From Lycium barbarum (lineage: Eukaryota; Streptophyta; Magnoliopsida; Solanales; Solanaceae), in NCBI RefSeq assembly GCF_019175385.1, contig NC_083340.1, positions 9,250,336 to 9,314,335 on the forward strand: 64,000 nt of DNA. The letters are read 5' to 3'. Each line of letters starts with the position of its first letter. Within the stretch, counting starts at the first letter, position 1. Shown piece after piece: positions 1-11,000 of this stretch. The position numbers and the translations under genes are program-made. Under the pieces are notes generated by a model. The model saw nothing but the letters and a program-made list of their open reading frames with translations, ran no database searches and was not told the origin of the DNA.

Positions 1-539
1 AAACATGCTACAAGCTTACAGATTCACCCATGGGAAGAGGAAACCAAAGTCAAAGCTAACTTTCCTAATTTTACTTCTGGAAGTTTTCGTGTTTACAGAT
101 GCTTTTGTTTTCTTTTATTGCTTTAGACTCTATTTGATTTATTAATAAAAATAGACAGTGGGACCTTCCATTGACCCTACTTAAAAAAAAAGTGAGAAAA
201 TATTAATCATGAAAGTGATTTTTTCATCTTTGAGAATGTTTTAAAAAGTGTGGCAAGTGCATGTATTGATGTTGAAAAAATCACATGTTATTTGCTTCAA
301 TGGTTGATCATTTGTTGATCTTTGGCTCTAACATTAATGTTGTTGAATTAAACTAAAAATATGTGTAGCAATCATTTTGGTGTCAGAAATTTGAGTGAGG
401 CAAAATATAAAAAACATGTGATAAAACTTTTCTTAACTAGTCACATTATGTTGAGAAAATTGTGAAGTACAATTTTGTGGATTGTACATGTGTTGCAAAT
501 CCTTTTGATTAAGTGTTTATTTATTTTCAAGTCAAAGTG

Positions 540-1114
540 AAAAAATTGTGATAAATCAAAAAGGAGTATGCTAGCCTAAATATGAGATATGTGACTGACT
601 GCACTTGGCTTGATATTGCTTGTGCAGTAGAAGTACTTAGTGGGTACAAGCAAACCAGGTATATTTACTTGGTAAGAAAATTCATCGTTTGTTTTATTAA
701 AAATAAAAAACATTGTGTTGTACTCAATTTTTTTTTAATGCAGATGAGAAAACTCGGTGCTATGTGTTAGAAATAAAAAATTATTGTTGCTAACTCCACC
801 AATTCCTTTAGCTTCAGCTAGTGAAAAAGTAAATTGGTTTAGACATTTATTATATCAAATATCTTATTTGAGAAATCAATTCCTCTAATTTTTTATTTAT
901 TGTGAAAGCACCATTACGATTGGTGGAGTACAAAACCGTTATTGTGATGGCAAATCCAGGCCCAAAAGGAGAAATACTATACCGTGAGATCATTTGTGAA
1001 AAATGGTATACCATAAATATTGATTGTGTAAATTTGTCATAATCTTGCAGATTCGCAGACTAAGGCCTTAGCAAGGAAAAGTGTCTGGAGAACATCTAGG
1101 GGGATGGGGTTAAA
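540..1114 (+). mobile_element. Ty1/copia retrotransposon remnant (RT/RNase H part)
   Basis: Decayed coding DNA of a Ty1/copia element. Around 582-660 the translation reads YVTDCTWLDIACAVEVLSGY, close to the copia reverse-transcriptase/RNase H junction motif (usually DCTRPDIAYAVGVLSRY). Around 945-1010 a broken frame resembles the YNGKSRHIRRRHNTIR block. From 1050 the frame reads DSQTKALARKSVWRTSRGMG, which is the end of copia RNase H (usually LADPLTKGL...W.TSRGMGLK). Stops and shifts show it is dead. The reading continues after the LTR inserted at 1115, with LKSKKNFLSH encoded across 1110-1114 and 4140 onward. The element enters from left of the window, so its 5' half is not visible. Confidence 0.8.
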
Positions 1115-1686
1115 TGTTACACCCCGGAAAGTTTGCGTCACCAAGACTGTCGGCGGCTTAGTATGAGCTCAAGGGAGAGCAGAGTTATACAAGAATTAGG
1201 GATGAATATTGTATTATCTGCATATAAGAGTATTCATGTGACATTTGGAGATCGTATGGACTAAATCAGTTAACAAGTTCCCTGATAATAGCCCTCGTAA
1301 CCATAAGTTAAGGAGGGGCCCACATGTCAGGATTTTATAAAAGACATATGAAGAGATATATGGGTAGTACATGTGAAGTTGAGCAAGTCCTAAGAAGGAC
1401 CCATAAGCCAAATATGGACATAAGCTCTCCAAAAGGACAATTTAAGGAAACGTTTTCAGATGATCTGATTTGGAGGGGAAAAAACGGAATTATAAGTTTC
1501 GAATTTGGGAAAACTCCCAGAAATAAAAGTTGTATATAATTGAAAGAGCTTTCCAACCATAGGTCGTGGGCCCTCACACGATGTTAGAATCAAGAGTTAT
1601 GGCCATTTTAAGAACAAGACCCTAAGCTGCCTAAGTGGATCCGCGGGCCCCACATGGGAAGGTCGGTGGAACCGACCTAGGGGGGC

Positions 1687-1694
1687 TATAAATA
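1687..1694 (+). promoter_or_regulatory. TATA box of LTR 1
   Basis: TATAAATA in a GC-rich setting (GGGGGCTATAAATACCCCC, a near palindrome), 570 bp into the LTR, the normal place for a U3 promoter. Transcription would start about 30 bp downstream and run rightward. Whether it is active cannot be told from sequence. Confidence 0.6.
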
Positions 1695-2954
1695 CCCCCA
1701 CCAACTCGTTTTTTTCAGCAAATTAACATTCCAAAAGTTCCTAGAATTCTCTCAAAACATCTCCCAAACATTATAGTCCGATAAATCAAGAAATTGACAA
1801 GATTACGCCAAACTAGTCCGTGAAAAGTGATTGTTCTTGCTTCTACTTAAGCTTGGTGTTGGAAAAGGTTGACGTGGCTGAGTTTTTTTCCAAGTATAAG
1901 GTATGTTATTTATCCCATCTTTTATGTTGAGTTTATTTGAAGGTCTAGCAAGCCTTAAAAATAAAAATAGTTATGGAGAAAAGGTCATAAAGTGTTGTGT
2001 TGTAGTTGTTGTGTTTATGGGATGTTTTGAACATGTTGTGGCCGTGTGGATGGACTGATTTATGCATATAAAAACGGTATCTAAAATTGTTGGTGTGTTT
2101 ATGGGACTATACTCCTTGATTGGGACGGATTAAAGTGCATATTGTTGTTATATGTTGAAAAACGTCGTGTGGGATGTTTATGGGATATGTTGGTACGAAT
2201 AATAGTGTTGTTGATGTTGGTATTATTGTTGTTGTTGATTGGTTGCTGAATTGTAATTTCGGGCTAGGCATATAAACAGGGGAGATGCTGCCCGATTTTC
2301 GGCAGAATATAGAATAGTAAAAATTTGAAACTCGGAATAAGCGTGTGATATGGAGACTAATGTAGTGCTAATCCTCTCGAATATAGATTTACGAGCTCGG
2401 ACGAATAAGCGTAGCTAATAGGAGGTTGAACAGGTATGTAAGGCTTACCCTTTCTTTCTTTGGCATGTCCTAAAGCTAAGTAAGATATGACACGCACCTT
2501 GGGGTAACTCTATTCTTTAATTCAGAGCTTGTTTATGATTCTTATTCGCTTCTTGATATGAGCATGCTTAGTATGGTCGAACTTATTGTATGATGGAATA
2601 GCGAGCAAAGCATAAAGAGTTTCTATTTCCAAAAGGGTCCTATAAGGATTGATGCCCTTAACTTTCATAGACGGTCTCGGATTGTTTTGAAACGTTCGCA
2701 GAGGTTTTTATAATGAATAACGTCCATAACTTTCATATGCTAACTCGGATTGCTTTGAAACGTTCATAAAGGTTTCTGTAATGAATAACGTCCATAACTT
2801 TCTTATGCTAACTCGGATTGACTCGAAACGTGTTTATGATCCTTTAAGTGTTGATTAGTATACTTACCTATTGAGTCCTAAAAACTGATTTATATGCATA
2901 CGGTTTTACTAATGATTTCGAGAAAATTAGTTTTATACTAAAGGAAACATAAAG

Positions 2955-3106
2955 TTAGACTTTCAAAACCACTCCGAAGGGGGGTGCGAGATTTTACTAT
3001 TTAGACTTTCAAAACCACTCCGAAGGGGGTGCGAGATTTTACTATTTAGACTTTCAAAACCACTCCGAAGGGGGTGCGAGATTTACTATTTAGACTTTCA
3101 AAACCA
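2955..3106 (+). repeat. 45-bp tandem repeat in LTR 1
   Basis: About 3.5 copies of a 44-46 bp unit that begins TTAGACTTTCAAAACC and contains CTCCGAAGGGGGTGCGAG. Copy starts are at 2955, 3001, 3046 and 3090. The same unit occurs about twice in LTR 2 (25484-25575). Confidence 0.9.
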
Positions 3107-3400
3107 GCCCGAAGGGGCCATTATTATTATTAAGCCGGAAGCGGCTGCCCGAAGGGGCCATCATCATTATTAAGCCGGAAGCGGCTGCCCGAAGGGGCCA
3201 TCATCATTATTAAGCCGGAAGCGGCTGCCCGAAGGGGCCATCATCATTATTAATCCGGAAGCGGCTGCCCGAAGGGGCCATCATCATTATTAAGCCGGAA
3301 GCGGCTGCCCGAAGGGGCCATCATCATTATTAAGCCGGAAGCGGCTGCCCGAAGGGGCCATCATTACTATGCCGGAAGCGGCCGTCCGAAAGGACTATTT
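3107..3400 (+). repeat. 40-bp minisatellite in LTR 1
   Basis: Seven units with period 40 starting at 3107, 3147, 3187, 3227, 3267, 3307 and 3347. Each has GCCCGAAGGGGCC, a CAT/TAT-rich spacer, then GCCGGAAGCGGCT. The last unit is degenerate. A shorter array of the same unit lies in LTR 2 near 25625-25830, so copy number varies between LTRs of the family. Confidence 0.92.
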
Positions 3401-4134
3401 TGTTAACATGTCGGAAGCAGCATGTGTGTTAGATTGCATCATTTACTTAAAGAATGTGTGTTAGATTGCATTATTTACTTAAAGATTGTTTTGAGACCTC
3501 GTGTATACATTTATGTTTCTTCCAGCGAAGGCTGCAGGTATTGAGTTTGATTGTGATTTCTTCTCTCCTAAATCAAGTTATGGTTATGATTTGTTACCAC
3601 CTTACATACTCAGTACATTTTCCGTACTGACGTCCTTTTGCCTGAGGACGCTGCGTTCATGCCCGCAGCCCCAGATTGTTTGGCAGGTTGAGTATACAAC
3701 TAGGATGCTCTGACATCTGCTGGGATTGGCAAGTTCCACCTCATCCTGGAGCTGTGCTGAGTCATGTCTAGATATGCGTGATTATGGGTATGTTGGGGCC
3801 CTGTTCTGACTCATAATGTTCAGTTCACTTCTTAGAGACTTCTGCAGACAGTGTCCTATGGTATGTTTGTCGAGATGTCGACAAAACGATGTCAGGCGAA
3901 TCATTTGTAGATTTTAAAAGAGTATGTATTTTAGACGATTTCAATTGGTTTAAAGTACTTAATTGATTGAAAGCTTTCATAATCATTATAAAGATAATGC
4001 TCTCTATTTGGAAAAGTTTCATGTTTTAAAAGTTTTTGAAATGACAGGTTTTGATAGAGCGAATGTCTAAGGGTTCGCTCGACTCTGATGAGAGTCGGGT
4101 GCCCGTCATGCCCTACCATTGCTAGGGTGTGACA

Positions 4135-5440
4135 TTAAAGTCCAAGAAAAACTTCTTGAGTCATATATAAGGAAACCCAACCTGGAGACTAGAGATCCTA
4201 TAACCAGGTTCAATGGGAAAAACTAATCATATGATGACTTGTTGTGAAATGCACTATTTTTATTATTCCCACCCTATGGTGTGAGTGCATTTTTCTGTGA
4301 TGATTTGTGGAGGTTGAGTCTATGAACTCTTAATGAAAATTTGTAGTTCTTATGAGTGGGGTGTTAAAGTTACAGGAGCATCCTTGACAAAATTTCACCT
4401 ATGTGAGTGTAGAAGTAGGTCGCTTCCTATGAGAATTCGGCTTATTCTCAAAAGCACTCATGAAAATCTGAATAGCACAGGGCCATAATGTGTTGTCTAT
4501 TCAAGCTTATGTCAGCACCTTGATTATTATGTGTAAGCAGTTATACTTTATTTTCCTTAAGTAGTCATAGTTCAATGCGGAGCACACTACTGATTCTGAA
4601 GTGGAGATCGTTGTTTTACTAAGTGAAGGTCCAATGCAGAGCACACCTTCATTATGCATATTAGTCTCCCTTCAACTAAATTTGTGAACTATCTTATTTT
4701 AATATTAAAATGAGTGGGAAATTGTTGGTAATTTTGAGCATTTTAATATTATAAATACTATATTTAAGTGACTCATATTAAAAGTACCACAATTTGGTGC
4801 ATTTTTCCATTTCATTACTCATTTGAGTTAGTGGATGAATGTGACATAATTTCTCTTGTAACTCTCATAACCTTCAACTCTTTACTACTCCACATTCTCA
4901 CAAATTCAATACCCCACTAATCCACTTTTTCTCCTATTCATTCTAAGGATGAATTCTTTACCTATAAATAGAAGTCATTCTTACTTTGTGGAGAGTAGAA
5001 AAATAATGTATTGTGTGAAGTGTGGGAAATACTATAGTGTGTAGTGAGGTTGGAGTAGTGAGAGAGAGAGAGAGTTGAGACAAAGAAAATATTCTAAGTC
5101 TCCAACTTATTCACTATTGAAAAGAAAGTAATTTTATGTTGGAGTGTTCTTATTGGTGGAGGTTTGGACTCTTCAACTAGTCCGGAGTTGGTTGAGTCAC
5201 ACGAGGTTGACGGGTTGTTGTATCCTGAAGGGGACAAGTCAAAGTATTACTGTTAGACCGGTGAAGATTATACCGCCATGAGCTTGAATCTCCTTCAAAA
5301 CATCGAGATATCCGCGCCTCAGCCTAAATATTTATTTATTCATTTTTGTTCATTTTACTGTAATTTTCAGCTGTAATAATTTGTGGTATAATCACCAGCA
5401 TCATTAGTTTCTAATTAAGTGTCTCTCCCTTTATATTCTA
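4135..5440 (+). mobile_element. Copia remnant continued: end of RNase H, polypurine tract and probable 3' LTR
   Basis: Continues the copia element after LTR 1. It includes the last RNase H codons (near 4140-4165), an untranslated stretch, a purine run GAGTGGGAAAT just before 4723, then a probable LTR beginning TGTTGGTAATTTTGAG at 4723. The LTR has a TATA box (CTATAAATAGAAG near 4970) and the GC-rich R/U5 stretch around 5200-5320. The right boundary is a guess because no terminal CA with a matching target duplication can be seen; the left end of the element is off the window. Confidence 0.6.
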
Positions 5441-7600
5441 AAAAATCAGATTTTGAGTCAGGGTCGATCCTCCAACTCCTTAGTTAAAAATAAACATACT
5501 TACCAGCCAACCAAGCATCTTTTTTACACACGTCATTTCATGTGTTTAACAGGTTCAACCCAAAACTTGACATCAAGCATCTCTTATGCAATTTATATTT
5601 CTAGGAAAGTTGTAGTAATTTAAGTGAGTTATGTTTTATTAATATGATTTGAATTATTTTTTCATTAGTTAACAATTTGTTCACTTATTTAAATATTGAC
5701 AACGCTTACGAAAAATACTACGTACGTCACTGCTTATCCCTACCGTTATGGGTAGAGGGGTTGTTTCCGATAAACCCTCAGCTCAAAAGAAAAAATAAAA
5801 TTGAAGCATGATATCAAGAAAAATACGATAAAAAACATGATAAAGGTAGTCGCATATTTTGTGTTTAGGGGAAATGGGAAACGCATCAAATTACTCGTAT
5901 ATTTTGTGTTTTGGGTCCTCTAAGATGAGGACAAATGTGCTCTTGGACACAAAAATTTTAACAACAACAAAAAGTCATAATAATTATGCATTGGAACTTC
6001 TCGTCTTAATAATAAGTTAAAATTGTTTTATTTCAGCATATAATTATAGTAAAAACATATAAAATGAGAAGTTTGAGCATCACCAAAGCTAAGGGAGTCC
6101 AGAGATCCATTCGAATCTCTGTCTCAAAAATTGATATACAATATGCTAAAAACAATTATTTTTTTTGTACGCACACATACTTAGTTCACAAGTTCAAATA
6201 ATAATAAGTGTGACACTTGGTATTTTCTTAAAACATTTCTTTTATATTGTTCACTTCTTAATGACAACAGTATTTTAACATCGAAATGAATTGCTTGTAA
6301 TGAGTTTCTTATATTGCAAAATAATTTTTATTTCTTAAAACCATATTTTTAATTATCCACATTTTTCTTGTCTTTCCTCTGATCCTTTATGTACGGAAAT
6401 AGTTGAAAGAAAGAAAGCAGTTGAAAGCACTTTCGCCAATTTACCAACTGACAAAAAATGGAAACAGTTACCGCCAATTTCGCTTTTCCATTTTCTTCTT
6501 CTATTTTTCCATTTTCTTTCCTCAATTTCTCCGACCTCGTATGGCTGCTGCCTGTTTATCTTCTCATAATATAGGTAGTATACAGTACATAATCTGACCT
6601 CTTTCTGCTTTACTAATATTTTTCTCTATGGTGTAATTGGCTTTGTAATGAAAGAAGCTATCTTTTTCTCTTTACAGCTTGTTTGGATAGTTGTTACCTA
6701 TTGTATTTTATTGTGTTGTTAGTTTAAATACAATGCTTGTTTTGATTGTTACTTAAATTCTATTGTGTCGTATCATTAGATCCATGGTTACTTAACGATG
6801 ACGGGAAACGTTACAATCTATCCAAACGTTGTATTCATCAATACGAGATAATATTGATACAGATAATATTGATACATTATGAAACAATACGTAATAACCA
6901 TCCAACAATTTTAATGTGCAAGAGATTCATTTTCTGAATTCATACTTATTTGGATACATTTCTCTTTATTTTATGTTGGGGATGATTATGTATATTGTTA
7001 ATGTTAGCTGTGAGCTTTGTTACATTGAAAAAATTAAGGTTAGAGATTGCTCTTTGACTGTATCAGAAATGGGAATCTTTTAATAAAAGTAAGCTGTTAG
7101 AGTGAAAAGATAAGATTTTTCATTCACCACACTCAAGACATTCTCTGGTGGATTCCTTTTCTGTTAAAATAAAATGGATGGTGTAGAGTAGGTTTTTGAC
7201 AATTATTGTTCCTATTTATCTTTCTCCCGCATTTGGTATGTGCCCACAAGCCACCTTTTTTCTTGAGAAGGATTGTTTTTATTTTTTTGATGCATGGGTT
7301 GGAATGGTGGAAGGAAAATGATAAATTTACTTTCATGTTTTGTTGAGAAACTGCGGGTATGGCTCTGTATTGGGAGTTTAACCAAAATCGGGTTATACAA
7401 ACCTCTCCACAGAGAACCTTCGAGAGGTGCCTTTTGAAAGAGTCCTATGAGAGTAAAGTAGTTAACCAAACACAAGTAACACGTTCAGTTTGGGATACGG
7501 TCAGTTCAGTCAGAGGGTTGCTCTCCCATCCACACTTGGATGTATGGCGTTTACTCTGTCTATGAGTATTGATTTTTTTCATCCAATTCTTCTGACAGAT
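5441..7600. other. Intergenic DNA with SINE tail and a MITE
   Basis: AT-rich, with no supported gene. 5735-5792 (CCCTACCGTTATGGGTAGAG then GGTTGTTTCCGATAAACCCT) matches the 3' body of Solanaceae tRNA-derived SINEs. A MITE-like inverted repeat lies at 6677-6910. The rest, up to the glycosyltransferase 5' region, shows nothing I recognise. Confidence 0.5.
6677..6910. mobile_element. MITE-like inverted-repeat element
   Basis: The left end GCTTGTTTGGATAGTTGTTA resembles the reverse complement of the right end (TTGTTGGATGGTTATTACG). Internal AT-rich DNA has no coding capacity. I could not find a convincing target duplication, so the ends are approximate. Confidence 0.45.
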
Positions 7601-7760
7601 CTCCCACTTTGAGATGAAGAACATGTTGGAGGTATGGGATGGCTGTTTTAGGCTGCCAAATGGAATGAAAATAGATGCCTGTCAATGTACCTATCACTTC
7701 ATTACCAAGGTTGGATTTTTGTAATATAGGAAGGAATACTAATTTAATTTGTCAAATGAG

Positions 7761-10700
7761 ATGAGGAAATTCTTGCGGCGAATAATTGTTGTTCTGTTGT
7801 TCAGAGTTAGCTGGAAGAAACTCTTTGTTATAGGCACTATATTAACAGTGTTTAGGGTTGTAATCCAAATTTCTAGCCTCCCTAATCCTTTAACTGAATG
7901 GATTATCTCTCCACCCTTGGATGTTTCATCTTACCAACGCCTAAATCATGGAAAGAATTCGAGGGAACTTTCAGTGACATCAGATAACCAGTTGAAAATG
8001 AGTGAGCATTTGCCCACAGTTGTTGCGCTCAACTCTACAGCCAGAACGAACCGGTCAATTCGAGTTATGGAAAGACGAGAAAGACTTCTGAGGCGTAAGA
8101 GACGTAGGAAGCATGCACGGCTAGTAGAAAAGCTTATTTATCCGCCTCCACCTGCTGTGCCCGATCACTTGCAGGTAAGTCTGATATTGTGCTTATAAGC
8201 GATTATTAAGTTCATATTTGTTTCTGGCTATCTTGTTCTTCACTAATGCAGTTATTTTCAGAGATTTATAGCATCTTTGGAACCAAATGAGGCACTTGCA
8301 TATGCTAAAAGTGAGATTGAGAAAGCTCCTTTAGTCACCGATGATCCAGACTTGTATGCTCCTCTATTTAGGAATATTTCCATCTTTAAGAGGTATGATG
8401 AGTTATAGTTGCTTGCTAAAATAGCTCTTTGTCTGATACAATGTTACTCAGTGGTTGTGTTCTGCTTTTGTTATCGTATGTAACTATGTCCTATGACACT
8501 TTAATATTCATGAAAGATTATGTAATTATATACATAGGCCTCCAAATGCACCAACCCCTTGATGTAAACATAATGGATAAGGTGCTAAAACAGCACTAGG
8601 TAGACTTAAAACTACGTGGAGAGAAGTCATCTTAGAAGACGTACAATATATGTGCTTAGCATAGAAAATAGTAATATATAGGTGATACCAACTAGTTTGA
8701 GATTAAAGTTAGTTGGTTTTGGCACACTTACATTAGGTATAGTTTTTGATAGGAGACTTCTTAAGTTTTGACAGAGATTATATGAGCAGATGGAATCTAT
8801 TGCTTTAGAGAATCCCTAATTTATATTAAAAGACGAACTATCGAGTAGTGGATCGAGATGGGACCAAATGTGTAAACCCTGATGGTGCAGGGCAATGTAT
8901 CTTTGATGTACACCTGCTGGAAAGTCGAAACAAGAAAAGTATCATCGTATTATCCTGAGATTTCATAGAAGCACAGCTTCTATAGTGAAGATGAACAAAA
9001 AGAAAGAAAACACTTGCAGTCTAGGTAAAGTTCACAGTGCTTACATGTTGGGGTTGAGGGGAAATCCATCTGCTATAGATTCTATTAAATTTCACGTTTC
9101 GCTTTGTGTTGATTGATTAGTAGTTACCTTTATTGCTCACCGTGCTTGTCTATCTGTGGTGAAACAAAGCAGAAATGCTTTCTTTTCTAGGCTCCCATTG
9201 TCTAATAAATATTTTCAAAGATTTTGTATATCGTTGCATCTCTTTCATCATTATTCTTTTTGTTTGAACACAAATTTTGGTTGGCATTCCAGGAGTTACG
9301 AGTTGATGGAACTTCTACTCAAAGTTTACATTTACAAAGAAGGAGAACGACCTATTTTCCACGAACCTCATCTTATGGGAATTTATTCATCCGAAGGATG
9401 GTTCATGAAATTGATGGAGGACAACCGCTACTTTGTCACTGGGGACCCTGAAAAGGCTCACCTATTCTATCTGCCATATAGTTCACGTCAGTTGCAGATG
9501 GCAGTTTATGTGCCTAAGTCACATAATCTTAGGCCGTTGTCAATATTCCTGCGGGACTATGTCAACATGCTAGCTGCGAAGTATCCCTTCTGGAACCGCA
9601 CACATGGAACAGATCACTTTCTAGTTGCTTGCCATGATTGGGTATGCATCATGATCTTTTTAAAAATATAGTCTTAGCTGAATTAGCTCAAGTTCTTTCA
9701 TAGGCATACTTCTACATGAGCTCTGTAATCTATTGTTTATTCTAGGTAGTCGGACTTATCTTAATGAAATCTGGTATTTATTCGTGCAAAAGCATGTTAC
9801 TCCCTCCGTCCCAATATATATGAGGGTGTTTGACTGGGCACGGAGTTAAAGAGAAAAAGGAAGACTTTTAAAACTTGTGGTCTAGAATAAGCCATAGAAA
9901 TTTATGTGACTATAAATCATTTCATTAAGAGAATAGGAAGATTGAAGTGTAGTTGTTTCAAAATATGAAAAGACATCATTTTTTGGACCGATTAAAAAAG
10001 GAGGAGTGTCACATAAATTGGGACGGAGGGAGTATTATAAAGATAAAAGCAGTCTCAAAATTTAACAGGATTTCCTGGAAGTAGAACGGGTGCATCTATA
10101 AGAATGCTCCCAGAGATTTGTAATAACCCAAAGTTTAAGCTCTTAGATGAGGTGGTCACACACTTCAACATGGTATCAGATCCAGGCCCATCCCAATTCA
10201 CACTACCGGTGTTGGCTCCCATTCTATATCTTCAACATGAATTTTACTGACATGGATTTGATAGTATCCTATAATTTTCTTACAACCATGTGGATTACCA
10301 ATTCTTACAGGGGCCTTACATTTTAAAGGATCATGAGGAGCTAATTAGAAACACTATAAAAGCTCTCTGCAATGCAGATATATCTGAAGGAATATTTAAA
10401 GCTGGGAAGGATGTTTCCCTTCCAGAGACCGCCATAAGGAATGTCGGTAAGCCTCTTTATAATGTTGGTGGAAAAAGAGTGTCACAACGCCCGATCCTCG
10501 CCTTTTTTGCTGGAAATATGCACGGGCCAGTCCGTCCCAAACTTCTCAAGTACTGGAGTGACAGAGATGAAGAAATGAGGATTTACGGGCCTCTACCTAA
10601 TAGAGTCTCAAGAAAAATGTCTTATCCTGAACACATGAAATCAAGCAAGTATTGCCTTTGTCCAATGGGCTTTGAAGTTAACAGCCCGAGGATCGTCGAG

Positions 10701-11000
10701 GCAATATACTACGAATGTGTGCCGGTGATCATTGCTGATAATCTTGCCCTCCCATTTGACGAAGTGCTCGATTGGAGTGCTTTTTCTTTAATTGTTGCTG
10801 AGAAAGATATTCCTAAGCTGAAGGAGATTTTATTAAGTATACCTCTAAGACGTTATCAGGTCATGCAAAATAATGTCAAGAGGCTGCAGAAGCATTTCCA
10901 TTGGAACTCAATACCGACTAGATACGATCTTTTCCATATGATTTTGCATTCCATTTGGTCTAGCAGGCTCAACCAGTTTCAAGAATCACAGATATCATAA
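7761..11000 (+). CDS. GT47 / exostosin-family glycosyltransferase, four exons, 527 aa
   Basis: Probable Golgi type II glycosyltransferase of the exostosin family (GT47), the plant group annotated like Arabidopsis At5g03795. Exons: 7761-8174, 8262-8392, 9293-9641, 10311-11000. All introns are GT-AG, and the joined frame is 1,584 nt with stop TAA. Residues 1-19 are basic, residues about 20-40 form a single membrane anchor, 100-120 is an Arg/Lys-rich stem (RRERLLRRKRRRKH), and the exostosin domain runs from about 190 (LLLKVYIYKEG) to about 485. Family motifs present are FYLPYSSRQL, HDW|GPY (split by intron 3), RPILAFFAGNMHG, and SPRIVEAIYYECVPVI at about 423-438, the nucleotide-sugar-binding segment. 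The start is the first ATG in frame after a poor in-frame upstream stretch. Acceptor, donor and product are unknown; members act on wall polysaccharides. A Stowaway MITE sits in intron 3. Confidence 0.93.
8393..9292 (+). other. Intron 2 of the GT47 gene (900 bp)
   Basis: GT-AG intron, donor AGGTATGATG and acceptor TTCCAG. It interrupts an Arg codon (phase 2) just before SYELME. Nothing functional recognised inside. Confidence 0.85.
9800..10032. mobile_element. Stowaway-like MITE in GT47 intron 3
   Basis: Terminal inverted repeats CTCCCTCCGTCCCAATATA and its complement (TTGGGACGGAGGGAG), flanked by TA target duplications (9798-9799 and 10033-10034), 233 bp. No coding capacity. It lies wholly within intron 3 (9642-10310) and leaves the splice sites intact. 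Confidence 0.92.

Larger units (their letters stand above)
1115..4134 (+). mobile_element. Solo LTR 1 (Ty3/gypsy-type), 3.0 kb, TSD TTAAA
   Basis: Starts TGTTACACCCCGG and ends GGGTGTGACA, flanked by the direct 5-bp repeat TTAAA (1110-1114 and 4135-4139). There is no internal coding region and no second LTR, so this is a solo LTR left by recombination. The start/end style suits Ty3/gypsy chromoviruses of the Tekay/Del kind, but that lineage is an inference. Visible parts are U3, a TATA box at 1687, a splice-donor-like site at 2434, two tandem-repeat arrays (2955-3400), an island with CCTTACATACTCAGTACATT near 3600, and a hairpin terminus. It disrupts the copia RNase H end. Confidence 0.9.

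Noticed and set aside
3107..3400. Regular 40-bp repeats as a CRISPR-like array
   Set aside because: Units are directly adjacent without unique spacers and lie in a plant LTR; this is a minisatellite.
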